Source of the DNA: Pseudomonadota bacterium
GTDB lineage: Bacteria; Pseudomonadota; Gammaproteobacteria; Steroidobacterales; Steroidobacteraceae
DNA length: 13,559 nucleotides
Direction: 5' to 3'
Assembly (NCBI GenBank): GCA_947454665.1
Contig: CANGMU010000045.1
Coordinates: forward strand, 1 to 13,559
The number at the start of each line of letters is the position of its first letter. Positions within the stretch are counted from its first letter, which is position 1. A program made the position numbers and the translations under genes. This document shows positions 1 to 6,150 of this stretch, one piece after another. The notes under the pieces were generated by a model, which saw only the letters and a program-made list of their open reading frames with translations, was not told the origin of the DNA and ran no database searches.

Positions 1-355
1 GGAACTCTGCAGCGGGCAACGTCGATAGCACAAACCGGCTGCGACCTCCGCTGACTTTGACCTTGTCGCCATCCAGGGTGAGCGTCACCTGCGTCTTGTC
101 CGGCAATGCCCGGATGATCTCCAGCAGTTTTCGCCCTGGAACGGTGACTTCACCCGGCTGCTGAACGGTGGCCTCGCCGCTCGCGACCAGTTCCACCTCC
201 AGATCCGTGCCGGTCATCGACACGCGACCTGCGCCGCTGCCTCGCGCAGCGATCAGGACATTGGCCAGGATCGGCATCGTCTGCTTGCGTTCGACAACGC
301 CAATCACCCCCTGAAGGGGCTGGAGGATCTGTTCACGGGTGGCGGAAAGTTTCAT
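1..355 (-). CDS. dnaN: DNA polymerase III beta subunit (sliding clamp), 5' part only
   Basis: The reverse strand from ATG at 355-353 reads in one open frame to the window edge and gives 118 residues beginning MKLSATREQILQPLQGV. Recognisable DnaN blocks follow in order: TMPILANVLI (about 27-36), TGTDLEVELVA (about 48-58), VPGRKLLEIIRALP (about 72-85) and SRFVLSTLPAAEF at the end. This is clamp domain I and the start of domain II; a full DnaN is about 366 residues, so roughly two thirds lies outside the window. DnaN forms the dimeric ring that tethers replicative polymerase to DNA. The start is chosen because it aligns with the family N-terminus; the GAGGG about 14 nt upstream is a weak, distant ribosome site. 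It lies downstream of dnaA in the same direction, separated by the putative origin. Truncation is only due to the window boundary. Confidence 0.97.
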   Translation of the reverse strand, partial: MKLSATREQILQPLQGVIGVVERKQTMPILANVLIAARGSGAGRVSMTGTDLEVELVASGEATVQQPGEVTVPGRKLLEIIRALPDKTQVTLTLDGDKVKVSGGRSRFVLSTLPAAEF

Positions 356-390
356 GGCCGGGATGCGCCCTCTGTATTCCTGAAAAGGTC

Positions 391-415
391 TTATTTAAAA
401 CAGTAGTAGTAGCAG
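391..415 (+). other. Candidate origin unwinding element: AT-rich stretch plus DnaA-trio-like repeats
   Basis: TTATTTAAAA at 391-400 is the most AT-rich patch noticed in the gene-free DNA. It is followed directly by CAG-TAG-TAG-TAG-CAG at 401-415. DnaA-trios are repeats written 3'-GAT-5', that is 5'-TAG-3', on the strand bound by the DnaA filament during basal origin unwinding; the filament is seeded from double-stranded DnaA boxes on the 3' side of that strand across a GC-rich spacer. Here the 3' side holds a GC-rich patch (419-426) and then box-like sequence (432-440), which is the expected order. The role is inferred. Confidence 0.6.
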
Positions 416-431
416 TTAGGCCGGTGTGAAA

Positions 432-440
432 CGAGGATAA
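432..440 (-). promoter_or_regulatory. DnaA-box-like 9-mer next to the trio repeats
   Basis: The reverse strand reads TTATCCTCG, 7 of 9 matches to TTATCCACA. It is a weak match alone but sits 16 nt past the last TAG/CAG repeat across a GC-rich spacer, where a filament-seeding DnaA box would be expected. Confidence 0.35.
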
Positions 441-528
441 ACCAGAAGCCCCTGTCGAATCACGGCGTTGCAGCCGTCCGATCTGTGTGTTGCAGAACCC
501 GGTACCTGTCCATCTCCTGTGCGTGGCC

Positions 529-548
529 TGTGGATGGATTCATCCACA
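529..548. promoter_or_regulatory. Inverted pair of DnaA boxes
   Basis: TGTGGATG (529-536) and CATCCACA (541-548) are perfect 8-nt inverted arms around GATT. Read as DnaA boxes they give CCATCCACA on the reverse strand (529-537, 7/9 to TTATCCACA) and TCATCCACA on the forward strand (540-548, 8/9). Head-to-head boxes could let two DnaA molecules dock cooperatively. A simple hairpin is an alternative, but the core motif recurs nearby outside the palindrome. Confidence 0.6.
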
Positions 549-586
549 ATTCCATACACAGCTTCTGCACCGACTTGTCCCCGTAT

Positions 587-607
587 CCATCCACAGGCTT
601 GTCCACA
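587..607 (+). promoter_or_regulatory. Tandem DnaA boxes
   Basis: CCATCCACA at 587-595 (7/9) and TTGTCCACA at 599-607 (8/9 to TTATCCACA) lie in the same orientation with start-to-start spacing of 12 nt, just past the dnaA stop codon. Together with the inverted pair at 529-548 they make four matches of 7/9 or better within about 80 nt, far denser than chance in GC-rich DNA. Confidence 0.6.
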
Positions 608-618
608 GCCTTCATGCT

Positions 619-1956
619 TCAACCGGTCAGCGTACGCAGCAGGTTGGAATAGTCCTCGCGGATCTTCTGTTCCAGCTCCTGAAGTTCCTTGATGCGCTTG
701 CAGGCATGCATGACGGTCGTATGGTCGCGGCCGCCGAAGGCATCGCCGATTTCTGGCAGGCTGTGCGAAGTGAGTTCCTTGGCCAATGCCATCGCGATCT
801 GCCGCGGCCGAGCGATCGAGATGCTGCGACGCTGCGACAGCAGGTCCGCCACGCGCACCTTGAAGTAATCGGCGACGGTCTTCTGGATGTTCTCGATCGT
901 GACGAGCTTGGCCTGCAGCGTCAGCATGTCCTTGAGCGATTCCTTCGCGAATTCCAGCGTGATCGGCCTGCCGGTAAATCGAGCGTTCGCGATCACGCGG
1001 CGCAATGCGCCCTCGAGTTCACGGACGTTCGAGCGGATCCGCTTGGCGATGAAGAACGCGACTTCATCGGGCAAATCCATGCCCACGGCCTGCGCCTTGC
1101 TCATGAGAATGGCCACGCAGGTTTCCAGTTCCGGCGGCTCGATCGCGACCGTAAGGCCCCAGCCGAAGCGGGACTTCAGCCGCTCCTCCAGGCCCGCCAC
1201 CTCCTTCGGATAGCGGTCGCAGGTCAAGATGATCTGGTTCTGGCCTTCAAGCAGCGCGTTGAAGGTATGGAAGAACTCTTCCTGCGAGCGGTCCTTGCCG
1301 GCGAAGAACTGGATGTCGTCGATCAGCAGGGCATCGAGGCCGCGATACGCCGCCTTGAATTCGTTCATCGTGTTGTGCTGAAGCGATTTGACCATGTCGC
1401 CGACGAAACGCTCGGAATGCACATAGGCCACCCGCGCATCCGGATTGCGGGTCTTGATGAGGTGCCCGACCGCGTGCATCAGGTGTGTCTTGCCCAGACC
1501 CACACCGCCGTAGATGAACAACGGGTTGTAGGCCTTGCCAGGATTCTCACCGACCTGGATGGCGGCTGCCTTCGCGAAATGGTTGCTCTTGCCTTCGACG
1601 AAGGCGTCGAAGGTCGACTCGGGATTGAGGCGGGCGCCCACCAGCAACATCGGCGCGGGACGACTGCGGCCCCCCGGTGCCGGCGCCATGACGGGCGGCG
1701 GTGGGGCGACGCTGGGGGCGCGGGAACCCACTTCGACCGTGAAAGGGACTGGCTGACCCGCCCCCTCGGCCAGGAGTTCGCCGATTTTCGCGCCAAGATT
1801 GGCGTTGATCCAGTCCACCACGAAGCGGTTCGGCGCCATTAGGCGCAATGTCCCTTCCGATTCGACGGCCTGCAGCGGTCGGACCCAGGTGTTGTACTGG
1901 GAATCCGGCAGCTCTTGCTCCAGCACCGAGGCAATCTGGGACCACAGAACCGACAA
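619..1956 (-). CDS. dnaA: Chromosomal replication initiator protein DnaA
   Basis: DnaA is the AAA+ ATPase that binds DnaA boxes, opens oriC and recruits the helicase. With the TTG start at 1956-1954 it is 445 residues, a normal length. Domain I (about 1-70) contains the NTWVRPLQ block; domain II (about 75-105) is a Pro/Ala-rich linker. Domain III carries Walker A GGVGLGKTHL (about 150-159) and Walker B LLIDDIQ (about 210-216). Domain IV ends with the DNA-binding signature GGRDHTTVMHACKRI (from about 408). TTG is preferred because GGAG lies 6 nt upstream and the protein then begins MSVLWSQIAS, like family members. A longer version from GTG at 2019 adds 21 residues unlike DnaA and would overlap the rpmH promoter. 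It is divergent from rpmH and upstream of dnaN. Confidence 0.96.
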   Translation of the reverse strand: MSVLWSQIASVLEQELPDSQYNTWVRPLQAVESEGTLRLMAPNRFVVDWINANLGAKIGELLAEGAGQPVPFTVEVGSRAPSVAPPPPVMAPAPGGRSRPAPMLLVGARLNPESTFDAFVEGKSNHFAKAAAIQVGENPGKAYNPLFIYGGVGLGKTHLMHAVGHLIKTRNPDARVAYVHSERFVGDMVKSLQHNTMNEFKAAYRGLDALLIDDIQFFAGKDRSQEEFFHTFNALLEGQNQIILTCDRYPKEVAGLEERLKSRFGWGLTVAIEPPELETCVAILMSKAQAVGMDLPDEVAFFIAKRIRSNVRELEGALRRVIANARFTGRPITLEFAKESLKDMLTLQAKLVTIENIQKTVADYFKVRVADLLSQRRSISIARPRQIAMALAKELTSHSLPEIGDAFGGRDHTTVMHACKRIKELQELEQKIREDYSNLLRTLTG

Positions 1957-1962
1957 AGGGAA

Positions 1963-1966
1963 CTCC
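1963..1966 (-). promoter_or_regulatory. Shine-Dalgarno sequence that sets the dnaA TTG start
   Basis: GGAG on the reverse strand ends 6 nt before TTG 1956-1954. No comparable site precedes the upstream in-frame GTG at 2019, so this motif decides the start. A rare initiation codon would keep DnaA synthesis low. Confidence 0.6.
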
Positions 1967-2012
1967 GGAATCGTCGAGGAGGGCCTAAAGGATGCGCAGC
2001 ATACCGCAAGCC

Positions 2013-2041
2013 TTGACACTCATGGCGCCCGTGCGTACCCT
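2013..2041 (+). promoter_or_regulatory. Sigma-70-type promoter for rpmH-rnpA
   Basis: A perfect -35 hexamer TTGACA (2013-2018) is followed by a 17-nt spacer and a -10-like TACCCT (2036-2041, 3/6 but with the key T1, A2 and T6). Transcription would start near 2048, about 33 nt before the rpmH ATG. The site lies in the 124-nt dnaA-rpmH gap. On the opposite strand TATGCT (2003-1998) is a possible dnaA -10, but I see no good -35 for it. Confidence 0.6.
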
Positions 2042-2080
2042 GCCCGACCTCTTTGACATTGCCCCCCGCGGGACACCACG

Positions 2081-2221
2081 ATGGCCACGAAACGCACCTA
2101 TCAGCCGAGCAAGATCAAGCGTGTCCGCACGCACGGCTTCCGCGCCCGCATGGCGACTGCCGATGGCCGCAAGGTCCTGGCCCGTCGTCGCGCCAAGGGC
2201 CGCAAGCGCCTGATCCCCTGA
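2081..2221 (+). CDS. rpmH: 50S ribosomal protein L34
   Basis: This 46-residue, very basic protein begins MATKRTYQPSKIKR and contains THGFRARMATADGRKVLARR followed by RAKGRKRLIP, which is the diagnostic L34 sequence over its whole length. L34 is a small structural protein of the large ribosomal subunit bound to 23S rRNA. The ATG at 2081 is the family start with the extra MAT seen in Xanthomonadales-type homologues; a weak GGGA precedes it. It is the first gene of the rpmH-rnpA-yidD-yidC-mnmE series, directly downstream of the TTGACA promoter and divergent from dnaA. It stops 25 nt before rnpA. Confidence 0.98.
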   Translation: MATKRTYQPSKIKRVRTHGFRARMATADGRKVLARRRAKGRKRLIP

Positions 2222-2231
2222 TCTGCTGCCT

Positions 2232-2246
2232 GAGCGCATAGCGCTC
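2232..2246 (+). promoter_or_regulatory. Hairpin abutting the rnpA start codon
   Basis: GAGCGC (2232-2237), loop ATA, and GCGCTC (2241-2246) form a perfect 6-bp stem ending on the base before the rnpA ATG. It occupies the place of a Shine-Dalgarno sequence, and none is visible. It may lower rnpA translation relative to rpmH or act as a weak attenuator. There is no U-tract, so it is not a standard intrinsic terminator. Confidence 0.45.
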
Positions 2247-2630
2247 ATGCTGCCCGGGGACCGCCGTTCCCACGGCTTCGCGCCCCGGCAGCGGCTTCTA
2301 TCGCCCAAGGACTATCAACGCGTCTACGCTTTGCGCAGGCGCGTGTCCGACGGGTTCTTCTCCGTGAACTTTGCGCCATCGCCTCCCGGCCACGCCCGGC
2401 TGGGTCTGTCCGTGGGCGCCAAGATGGTCGGCAACGCAGTGTCACGCAATCGCGTGAAACGCACCGTCCGCGAATCCTTCCGCGCCCACCAGCACTTGCT
2501 GCCTTCAGTCGACCTCGTCGTTGGCGCGCGCGCGATGGCGCGCACCGCGCATAATGCCCGCCTGCGCGAAAGCCTCGCGGAACTCTGGAAGAAAGTCGCC
2601 ACACAATGCGCCGCATCGCCCGCGCAATGA
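2247..2630 (+). CDS. rnpA: Ribonuclease P protein component
   Basis: RnpA is the basic protein cofactor that helps the RNase P RNA cleave 5' leaders from pre-tRNAs. The 127-residue product has the family blocks RLLSPKDYQRVY (about 16-27), ARLGLSVGAKMVGNAVSRN (about 50-68) and the RNR motif RNRVKRTVRE (67-76), which binds RNase P RNA. The start at 2247 is the only ATG before the conserved region and lies directly after the hairpin. The C-terminus overlaps the start of yidD by 25 nt in another frame, a common arrangement for this pair. It lies in the usual place between rpmH and yidD. Confidence 0.97.
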   Translation: MLPGDRRSHGFAPRQRLLSPKDYQRVYALRRRVSDGFFSVNFAPSPPGHARLGLSVGAKMVGNAVSRNRVKRTVRESFRAHQHLLPSVDLVVGARAMARTAHNARLRESLAELWKKVATQCAASPAQ

Positions 2631-2839
2631 TCCGCCTCTACCAGCTCGCGGTCAGTCCGTGGCTGGGGACGCGTTGCCGCTTCCATCCCAGCTGCTCGCA
2701 ATATGCCTATGAGGCTTACGGCGAGCACGGTTTCCTCCATGGCACGACGCTGACCGCCAAGCGCCTGTGCCGCTGTCATCCTTTCCATGCCGGTGGATTC
2801 GATCCGGTCCCCACAGTCGGTAAAGCCCCACGCCAATGA
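2606..2839 (+). CDS. yidD: Membrane protein insertion efficiency factor YidD
   Basis: This 77-residue protein has the YidD signature: IRLYQLAVSPWLGTRCRFHPSCSQYAYEAY and, further on, LTAKRLCRCHPFHAGGFDPVP. The family is a small, amphipathic, inner-membrane-associated protein that supports YidC-dependent insertion; its Cys-rich PSCSQYA block is invariant. ATG 2606 lies inside the 3' end of rnpA, giving a 25-nt overlap, with a GGAAGAAAG stretch about 9 nt upstream as a plausible ribosome site. Its stop overlaps the yidC start as ATGA (2836-2839), so the two are probably translationally coupled. An internal in-frame ATG at residue 8 is possible but would trim the conserved basic N-terminus. Confidence 0.96.
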   Translation: MRRIARAMIRLYQLAVSPWLGTRCRFHPSCSQYAYEAYGEHGFLHGTTLTAKRLCRCHPFHAGGFDPVPTVGKAPRQ

Positions 2840-4518
2840 ACAATCCGAGACTGTTTCTCTGGGTCGCCCTCGCGCTGATCCTCTTCCTGAATTACGAGAC
2901 CTGGATGAAGGACTACGGCACGACGCCGGCGTCCGCCGCCGAAGTGGCCGCTGCCGCCAAGGCTGCGCCGGACCTGGACGCCGCGCCGCCGCAGGTGGCA
3001 GGCGACAGCGGCAGCGCATCGCCCGTGCCGGCCGCCGCTGCGCCGACCGCGGCGCTCGCCGGTGCCTCTACGCCGGAAGCGGAGCCGGCAGGTCGCAACA
3101 TCACCGTGCGCACCGACGTGCTCGACCTCACGATCAACCTGCGCGGTGGCGAGCTCAACCGTGCGGACATCCTGCAGTACCCGAAGGTCAAGAACGAGCC
3201 GGGCGTGCCTGTGCGGATCCTCCGCAACGAGGGTCCGGATTCGCTGTATGTCATGCAGTCGGGTCTGGCCGGCGATGCCGCTTCGGGCGCCCGCCCGACG
3301 CACCGCGCGCTGTATGAGTCGAACTTCGAGTCCTTCGTGATGCTGCAGGAAGCGGACACGCTGAAGGTGCCGCTCACCTGGACCTCGGCCGACGGCGTCA
3401 CGGTCACCAAGACCTTCGTGTTCCACCGTGGTTCTTACAAGGTGGATCTGGAATACAGCGTGCAGAACGCCGGCACCGCGCCCTGGGCCGCCGCGTCCTA
3501 CGTGCAGATCAAGCACGATATGCCGCCGGTCGAGCGTTCGTACTTCAACGTGGACAGCTATTCCTTCACCGGCCCTGCCCTCTGGGATGGCACCAAGTAC
3601 CGCAAGCTCAAGATCGAGAAGACCGACGACCAGAACGTCGCGCTCGACGTGACTAAGGGCTGGTTCGCCGCGCTCGAACATCACTTCGTGGGTGCGATGA
3701 TTCCGGCCGCCGACGTGGCGTATCACTACACGCTGAAGGCGCGTGGCCATGAATACCTGGCCACCGTCATGGGTCCGACGCAGACCGTGCAGCCGGGCGC
3801 CGCCGGCACTTTCAAGGAAACGCTCTTCGTCGGCCCCAAGCTGCAGGCACAGCTCGAGCCCATCCACCCGGAACTGAGCCGCGTGGCCGACTACGGCATG
3901 CTGACGATGATCTCGCGCCCGCTCTTCTATGTGCTGAAGAACGTGCACCAGCTCTTCGGCAACTGGGGCTGGACAATCGTCTTCACGACGCTGCTGCTGA
4001 AGCTGCTCTTCTATCCGCTGTCGGAAGCCAGCGGCAAGTCGATGGCCAAGATGCGCACGCTGGGCCCCCGCATCAAGAACCTGCAGGAAACCTACGCCGA
4101 CGACCGCGAGAAGCTCGGCCGCGCGATGATGGATCTCTACAAGCGCGAAAAGATCAACCCGGCGGCAGGCTGCCTGCCCATGCTGATTCAGCTGCCTGTG
4201 TTCCTTGCGTTCTACTGGGTGCTGCTCGAGAGCGTGGAGATGCGCCAGGCGCCGTTCATCGGCTGGATCAACGATCTCTCATCGCGTGATCCGTTCTTCA
4301 TCCTGCCGGCGCTGATGGCGATTGCCATGTTCGTCCAGTACAAGATCAACCCGAAGCCGGCAGACGAAATGCAGGCCAAGGTGATGATGATCCTGCCGCT
4401 GGTGATGTCGGTGACCTTCGCCTTCTTCCCGTCGGGCCTCGTGCTGTACTGGGTGACGAACACCGTGCTCGGCATCCTGCAGCAGTGGAACATCAACCGC
4501 CGCCTCGGCGCAGCCTGA
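2836..4518 (+). CDS. yidC: Membrane protein insertase YidC
   Basis: YidC inserts and folds inner-membrane proteins, alone or with SecYEG. The 560-residue protein has one N-terminal membrane anchor (about 6-22), an Ala/Pro-rich periplasmic linker (about 29-86) and the large periplasmic domain (about 87-345). The insertase core (about 355-555) has five membrane segments and carries GNWGWTIV, YPLSEASGKSMAKM, GCLPMLIQLPVFLAFYW, EMRQAPFIGWINDLS and FFPSGLVLYWVTN. The hydrophilic-groove position that is Arg366 in E. coli is Lys389 here, still positive. The C-terminus ends RRLGAA without a long basic tail. It overlaps yidD by 4 nt (ATGA), and its stop overlaps a small ORF start (TGATG). Confidence 0.98.
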   Translation: MNNPRLFLWVALALILFLNYETWMKDYGTTPASAAEVAAAAKAAPDLDAAPPQVAGDSGSASPVPAAAAPTAALAGASTPEAEPAGRNITVRTDVLDLTINLRGGELNRADILQYPKVKNEPGVPVRILRNEGPDSLYVMQSGLAGDAASGARPTHRALYESNFESFVMLQEADTLKVPLTWTSADGVTVTKTFVFHRGSYKVDLEYSVQNAGTAPWAAASYVQIKHDMPPVERSYFNVDSYSFTGPALWDGTKYRKLKIEKTDDQNVALDVTKGWFAALEHHFVGAMIPAADVAYHYTLKARGHEYLATVMGPTQTVQPGAAGTFKETLFVGPKLQAQLEPIHPELSRVADYGMLTMISRPLFYVLKNVHQLFGNWGWTIVFTTLLLKLLFYPLSEASGKSMAKMRTLGPRIKNLQETYADDREKLGRAMMDLYKREKINPAAGCLPMLIQLPVFLAFYWVLLESVEMRQAPFIGWINDLSSRDPFFILPALMAIAMFVQYKINPKPADEMQAKVMMILPLVMSVTFAFFPSGLVLYWVTNTVLGILQQWNINRRLGAA

Positions 4519-4601
4519 TGTCCAACGCGACGGCCATCCGCGCGACTGTGCTGCGTCGTACCGAGGCGGGATGGCGCATCATCGAGACCACCGATCGCTA
4601 A
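4518..4601 (+). CDS. Possible 27-residue small ORF coupled to yidC
   Basis: An ATG at 4518-4520 shares its A with the yidC TGA stop (TGATG), and the frame runs 27 codons to TAA, 17 nt before the mnmE ATG. The product would be MSNATAIRATVLRRTEAGWR followed by IIETTDR, a basic soluble peptide with no recognisable domain. The TGATG junction suggests reinitiation by ribosomes leaving yidC. It may be chance, or merely a way of carrying ribosomes towards mnmE, which has no visible Shine-Dalgarno sequence. I do not recognise a family. Confidence 0.22.
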   Translation: MSNATAIRATVLRRTEAGWRIIETTDR

Positions 4602-4618
4602 CGCGCGCTGCCAACGCG

Positions 4619-5983
4619 ATGCAATCACGGCGATCAGCAGGCGTTGACACCATTGTCGCCATCGCGACCCCCCCAGGTCGCGGTGGCATCGGCATCGTCC
4701 GCTTGTCTGGGCCCAATGCCAGCGCCATCGCGGCGGTGGCGGGCGGGCTGGAAAGGCTTCTCCCGCGACGCGCCCAGTTCCGGGTGTTCCGCGATGCCGA
4801 TGGCAGTGTCATCGATGAAGGCCTGATGCTGCATTTCCCTGGCCCGGGATCCTTCACGGGCGAGGATGTGGTCGAGCTGCAGGCCCATGGCAGTCCGGTC
4901 CTGCTGGAGGCATTGGTCGAACGCTGCGTGAAGGCCGGTGCGCGGCGCGCGCGACCGGGCGAATTCAGCGAACGGGCCTTCCTCAACAAGCGCCTGGACC
5001 TTGCACAGGCCGAGGCCGTCGCCGACCTCATCGCCGCGGGTTCACGGCAGGCAGCGCGGGCCGCCCTGCGTTCAATGCATGGCCATTTTTCGAATCTGGT
5101 CCATGCAGCCGTCGAAGCGCTCACCTTGCTGCGCGTCTACGTCGAGGCCGCGATCGACTTCCCCGACGAGGATATCGATCTTCTGTCGGGACCGGCCATC
5201 CAGGCCCATCTGGACAAAGCCCGCAGTCGCCTGGGCGTTGCGGAAAACGCCGCGAAACAGGGCGCCCTGCTGTCGCGCGGCATGCATGTCGTGATTGCCG
5301 GACGCCCCAATGCGGGCAAGTCGACCTTGCTGAACCAGCTTGCCGGGCATGATGCCGCGATCGTGTCGCCGGTCGCGGGCACCACGCGAGACCTGCTGCG
5401 TGAACGCATTCACCTCGATGGCTTGCCGCTGCATCTGGTCGATACGGCCGGACTGCACGACGCCACGGGCGATGACATCGAACGCGAAGGCATGCGGCGC
5501 GCGCGCGCGGAAATGGCACGCGCCGACCGCGTCCTGTTCGTCATCGACACGGCTACTGATCCGCATGGCGACAGCCTCGTGGCAGAATCCGCCTCACTGC
5601 CCGAAGGCGTGCCGGTCACACGCGTCTTCAACAAGTGCGATCTGGCTGGACATCCGGTCGGGGTCGGCAGTGACGACGACTCGCTGTGGATCAGTGCGTC
5701 CACCGGCGCGGGACTCGAGCTGCTGCGCGCACATCTCAAGACCGTGATGGGTTTCGAGGGTGACACCGAAACCACGGTCTCGGCGCGCGCCCGTCACGTC
5801 GAGGCACTGGCGCGCGCCCGCGAATCCTTCGAAGCGGCCGGCCAGATGCTCAAGCTCCGCCACGGCGAGCTGGTCGCCGAAGAACTGCGCATTGCCCAGG
5901 ACGCGTTGGGCGAGATCACGGGTGCCGTGACGCCGGATGACCTGCTCGGCAAGATCTTTGGGAGCTTCTGCATCGGGAAGTAA
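4619..5983 (+). CDS. mnmE: tRNA uridine-5-carboxymethylaminomethyl(34) synthesis GTPase MnmE
   Basis: MnmE, with MnmG, installs the (carboxymethyl)aminomethyl group on U34 of certain tRNAs. The 454-residue length equals the E. coli protein. The N-terminal folate-binding domain starts DTIVAIATPPGRGGIGIVRLSG. The G domain inserted in the helical domain shows G1 GRPNAGKS (228-235), G2 around AGTTRD (253-258), G3 DTAG (275-278) and G4 NKCD (338-341). The C-terminus ends FCIGK with the essential Cys451. The ATG at 4619 is chosen because it aligns with homologues; an upstream in-frame ATG at 4571 adds 16 non-conserved residues. No Shine-Dalgarno sequence is visible. It is the last gene of the conserved oriC-side series. 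Confidence 0.98.
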   Translation: MQSRRSAGVDTIVAIATPPGRGGIGIVRLSGPNASAIAAVAGGLERLLPRRAQFRVFRDADGSVIDEGLMLHFPGPGSFTGEDVVELQAHGSPVLLEALVERCVKAGARRARPGEFSERAFLNKRLDLAQAEAVADLIAAGSRQAARAALRSMHGHFSNLVHAAVEALTLLRVYVEAAIDFPDEDIDLLSGPAIQAHLDKARSRLGVAENAAKQGALLSRGMHVVIAGRPNAGKSTLLNQLAGHDAAIVSPVAGTTRDLLRERIHLDGLPLHLVDTAGLHDATGDDIEREGMRRARAEMARADRVLFVIDTATDPHGDSLVAESASLPEGVPVTRVFNKCDLAGHPVGVGSDDDSLWISASTGAGLELLRAHLKTVMGFEGDTETTVSARARHVEALARARESFEAAGQMLKLRHGELVAEELRIAQDALGEITGAVTPDDLLGKIFGSFCIGK

Positions 5984-6037
5984 GCGGTCGTGCACTGATA
6001 CGGCCCGTCATACCGGACACGCGCACGCGCTTACACG

Positions 6038-6076
6038 GTGCAAGGGCGGCAGGGACTGCGCCGCCATTGTGCAAGG
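6038..6076 (+). repeat. Direct repeat flanking a hairpin upstream of the ATP-grasp operon
   Basis: GTGCAAGG occurs at 6038-6045 and again at 6069-6076, 31 nt apart, close to three helical turns. Between them GGCGGC (6045-6050) and GCCGCC (6060-6065) can pair around a 9-nt loop, with CAA/TTG extending the stem after one mismatch. It lies in the 167-nt mnmE to ATP-grasp gap (5984-6150), where I see no convincing promoter or terminator. It could be an operator or mRNA structure; there is no U-tract. Confidence 0.3.
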
Positions 6077-6150
6077 CGCGCCCCGAAATGGCTCGTGGGA
6101 CGTCCTTGACGACTTCCCCCGCTTGGCACGGGGACTGCAATGCCTTCCCC

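Larger units (their letters stand above)
356..618. other. oriC: Putative chromosomal replication origin (oriC), dnaA-dnaN intergenic region
   Basis: This 263-nt region has no credible gene. From the dnaN side it holds an AT-rich patch (391-400), a run of TAG/CAG trinucleotides (401-415), a GC-rich patch (419-426), a 7/9 DnaA-box match (432-440) and then a cluster of near-consensus DnaA boxes (529-607). Both dnaA and dnaN face away from rpmH, and in many Proteobacteria the origin lies in this gap or in the rpmH-dnaA gap. I found no box-like cluster in the rpmH-dnaA gap, which favours this side. The same region must also carry any dnaN promoter of its own; none is obvious. Origin activity is inferred from layout and motifs, not shown. 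Confidence 0.75.

Noticed and set aside
416..692. Two small open frames inside the putative origin
   Set aside because: Their sequence is made from the DnaA-box repeats and one runs into dnaA antisense; no homology or ribosome site supports coding.
487..1842. 451-codon open frame on the forward strand
   Set aside because: It is antisense to the conserved dnaA coding sequence; the translation has no family motif and long antisense frames are common in high-GC genes.
2053..2058. Second TTGACA just upstream of rpmH
   Set aside because: No -10-like hexamer occurs at 16-18 nt, where the position would fall on the start codon; the TTGACA at 2013 is well placed.
2776..3948. 390-codon open frame on the reverse strand
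   Set aside because: Antisense to yidC, which is conserved throughout; composition is typical of a shadow frame.
4571..4618. Upstream in-frame ATG extending mnmE by 16 residues
   Set aside because: The added residues are absent from MnmE proteins, while the ATG at 4619 gives the standard 454-residue length.
6045..6065. GGCGGC/GCCGCC hairpin as a rho-independent terminator for mnmE
   Set aside because: It has no following T-run and a 9-nt loop, so it is described only as a structure of unknown role.
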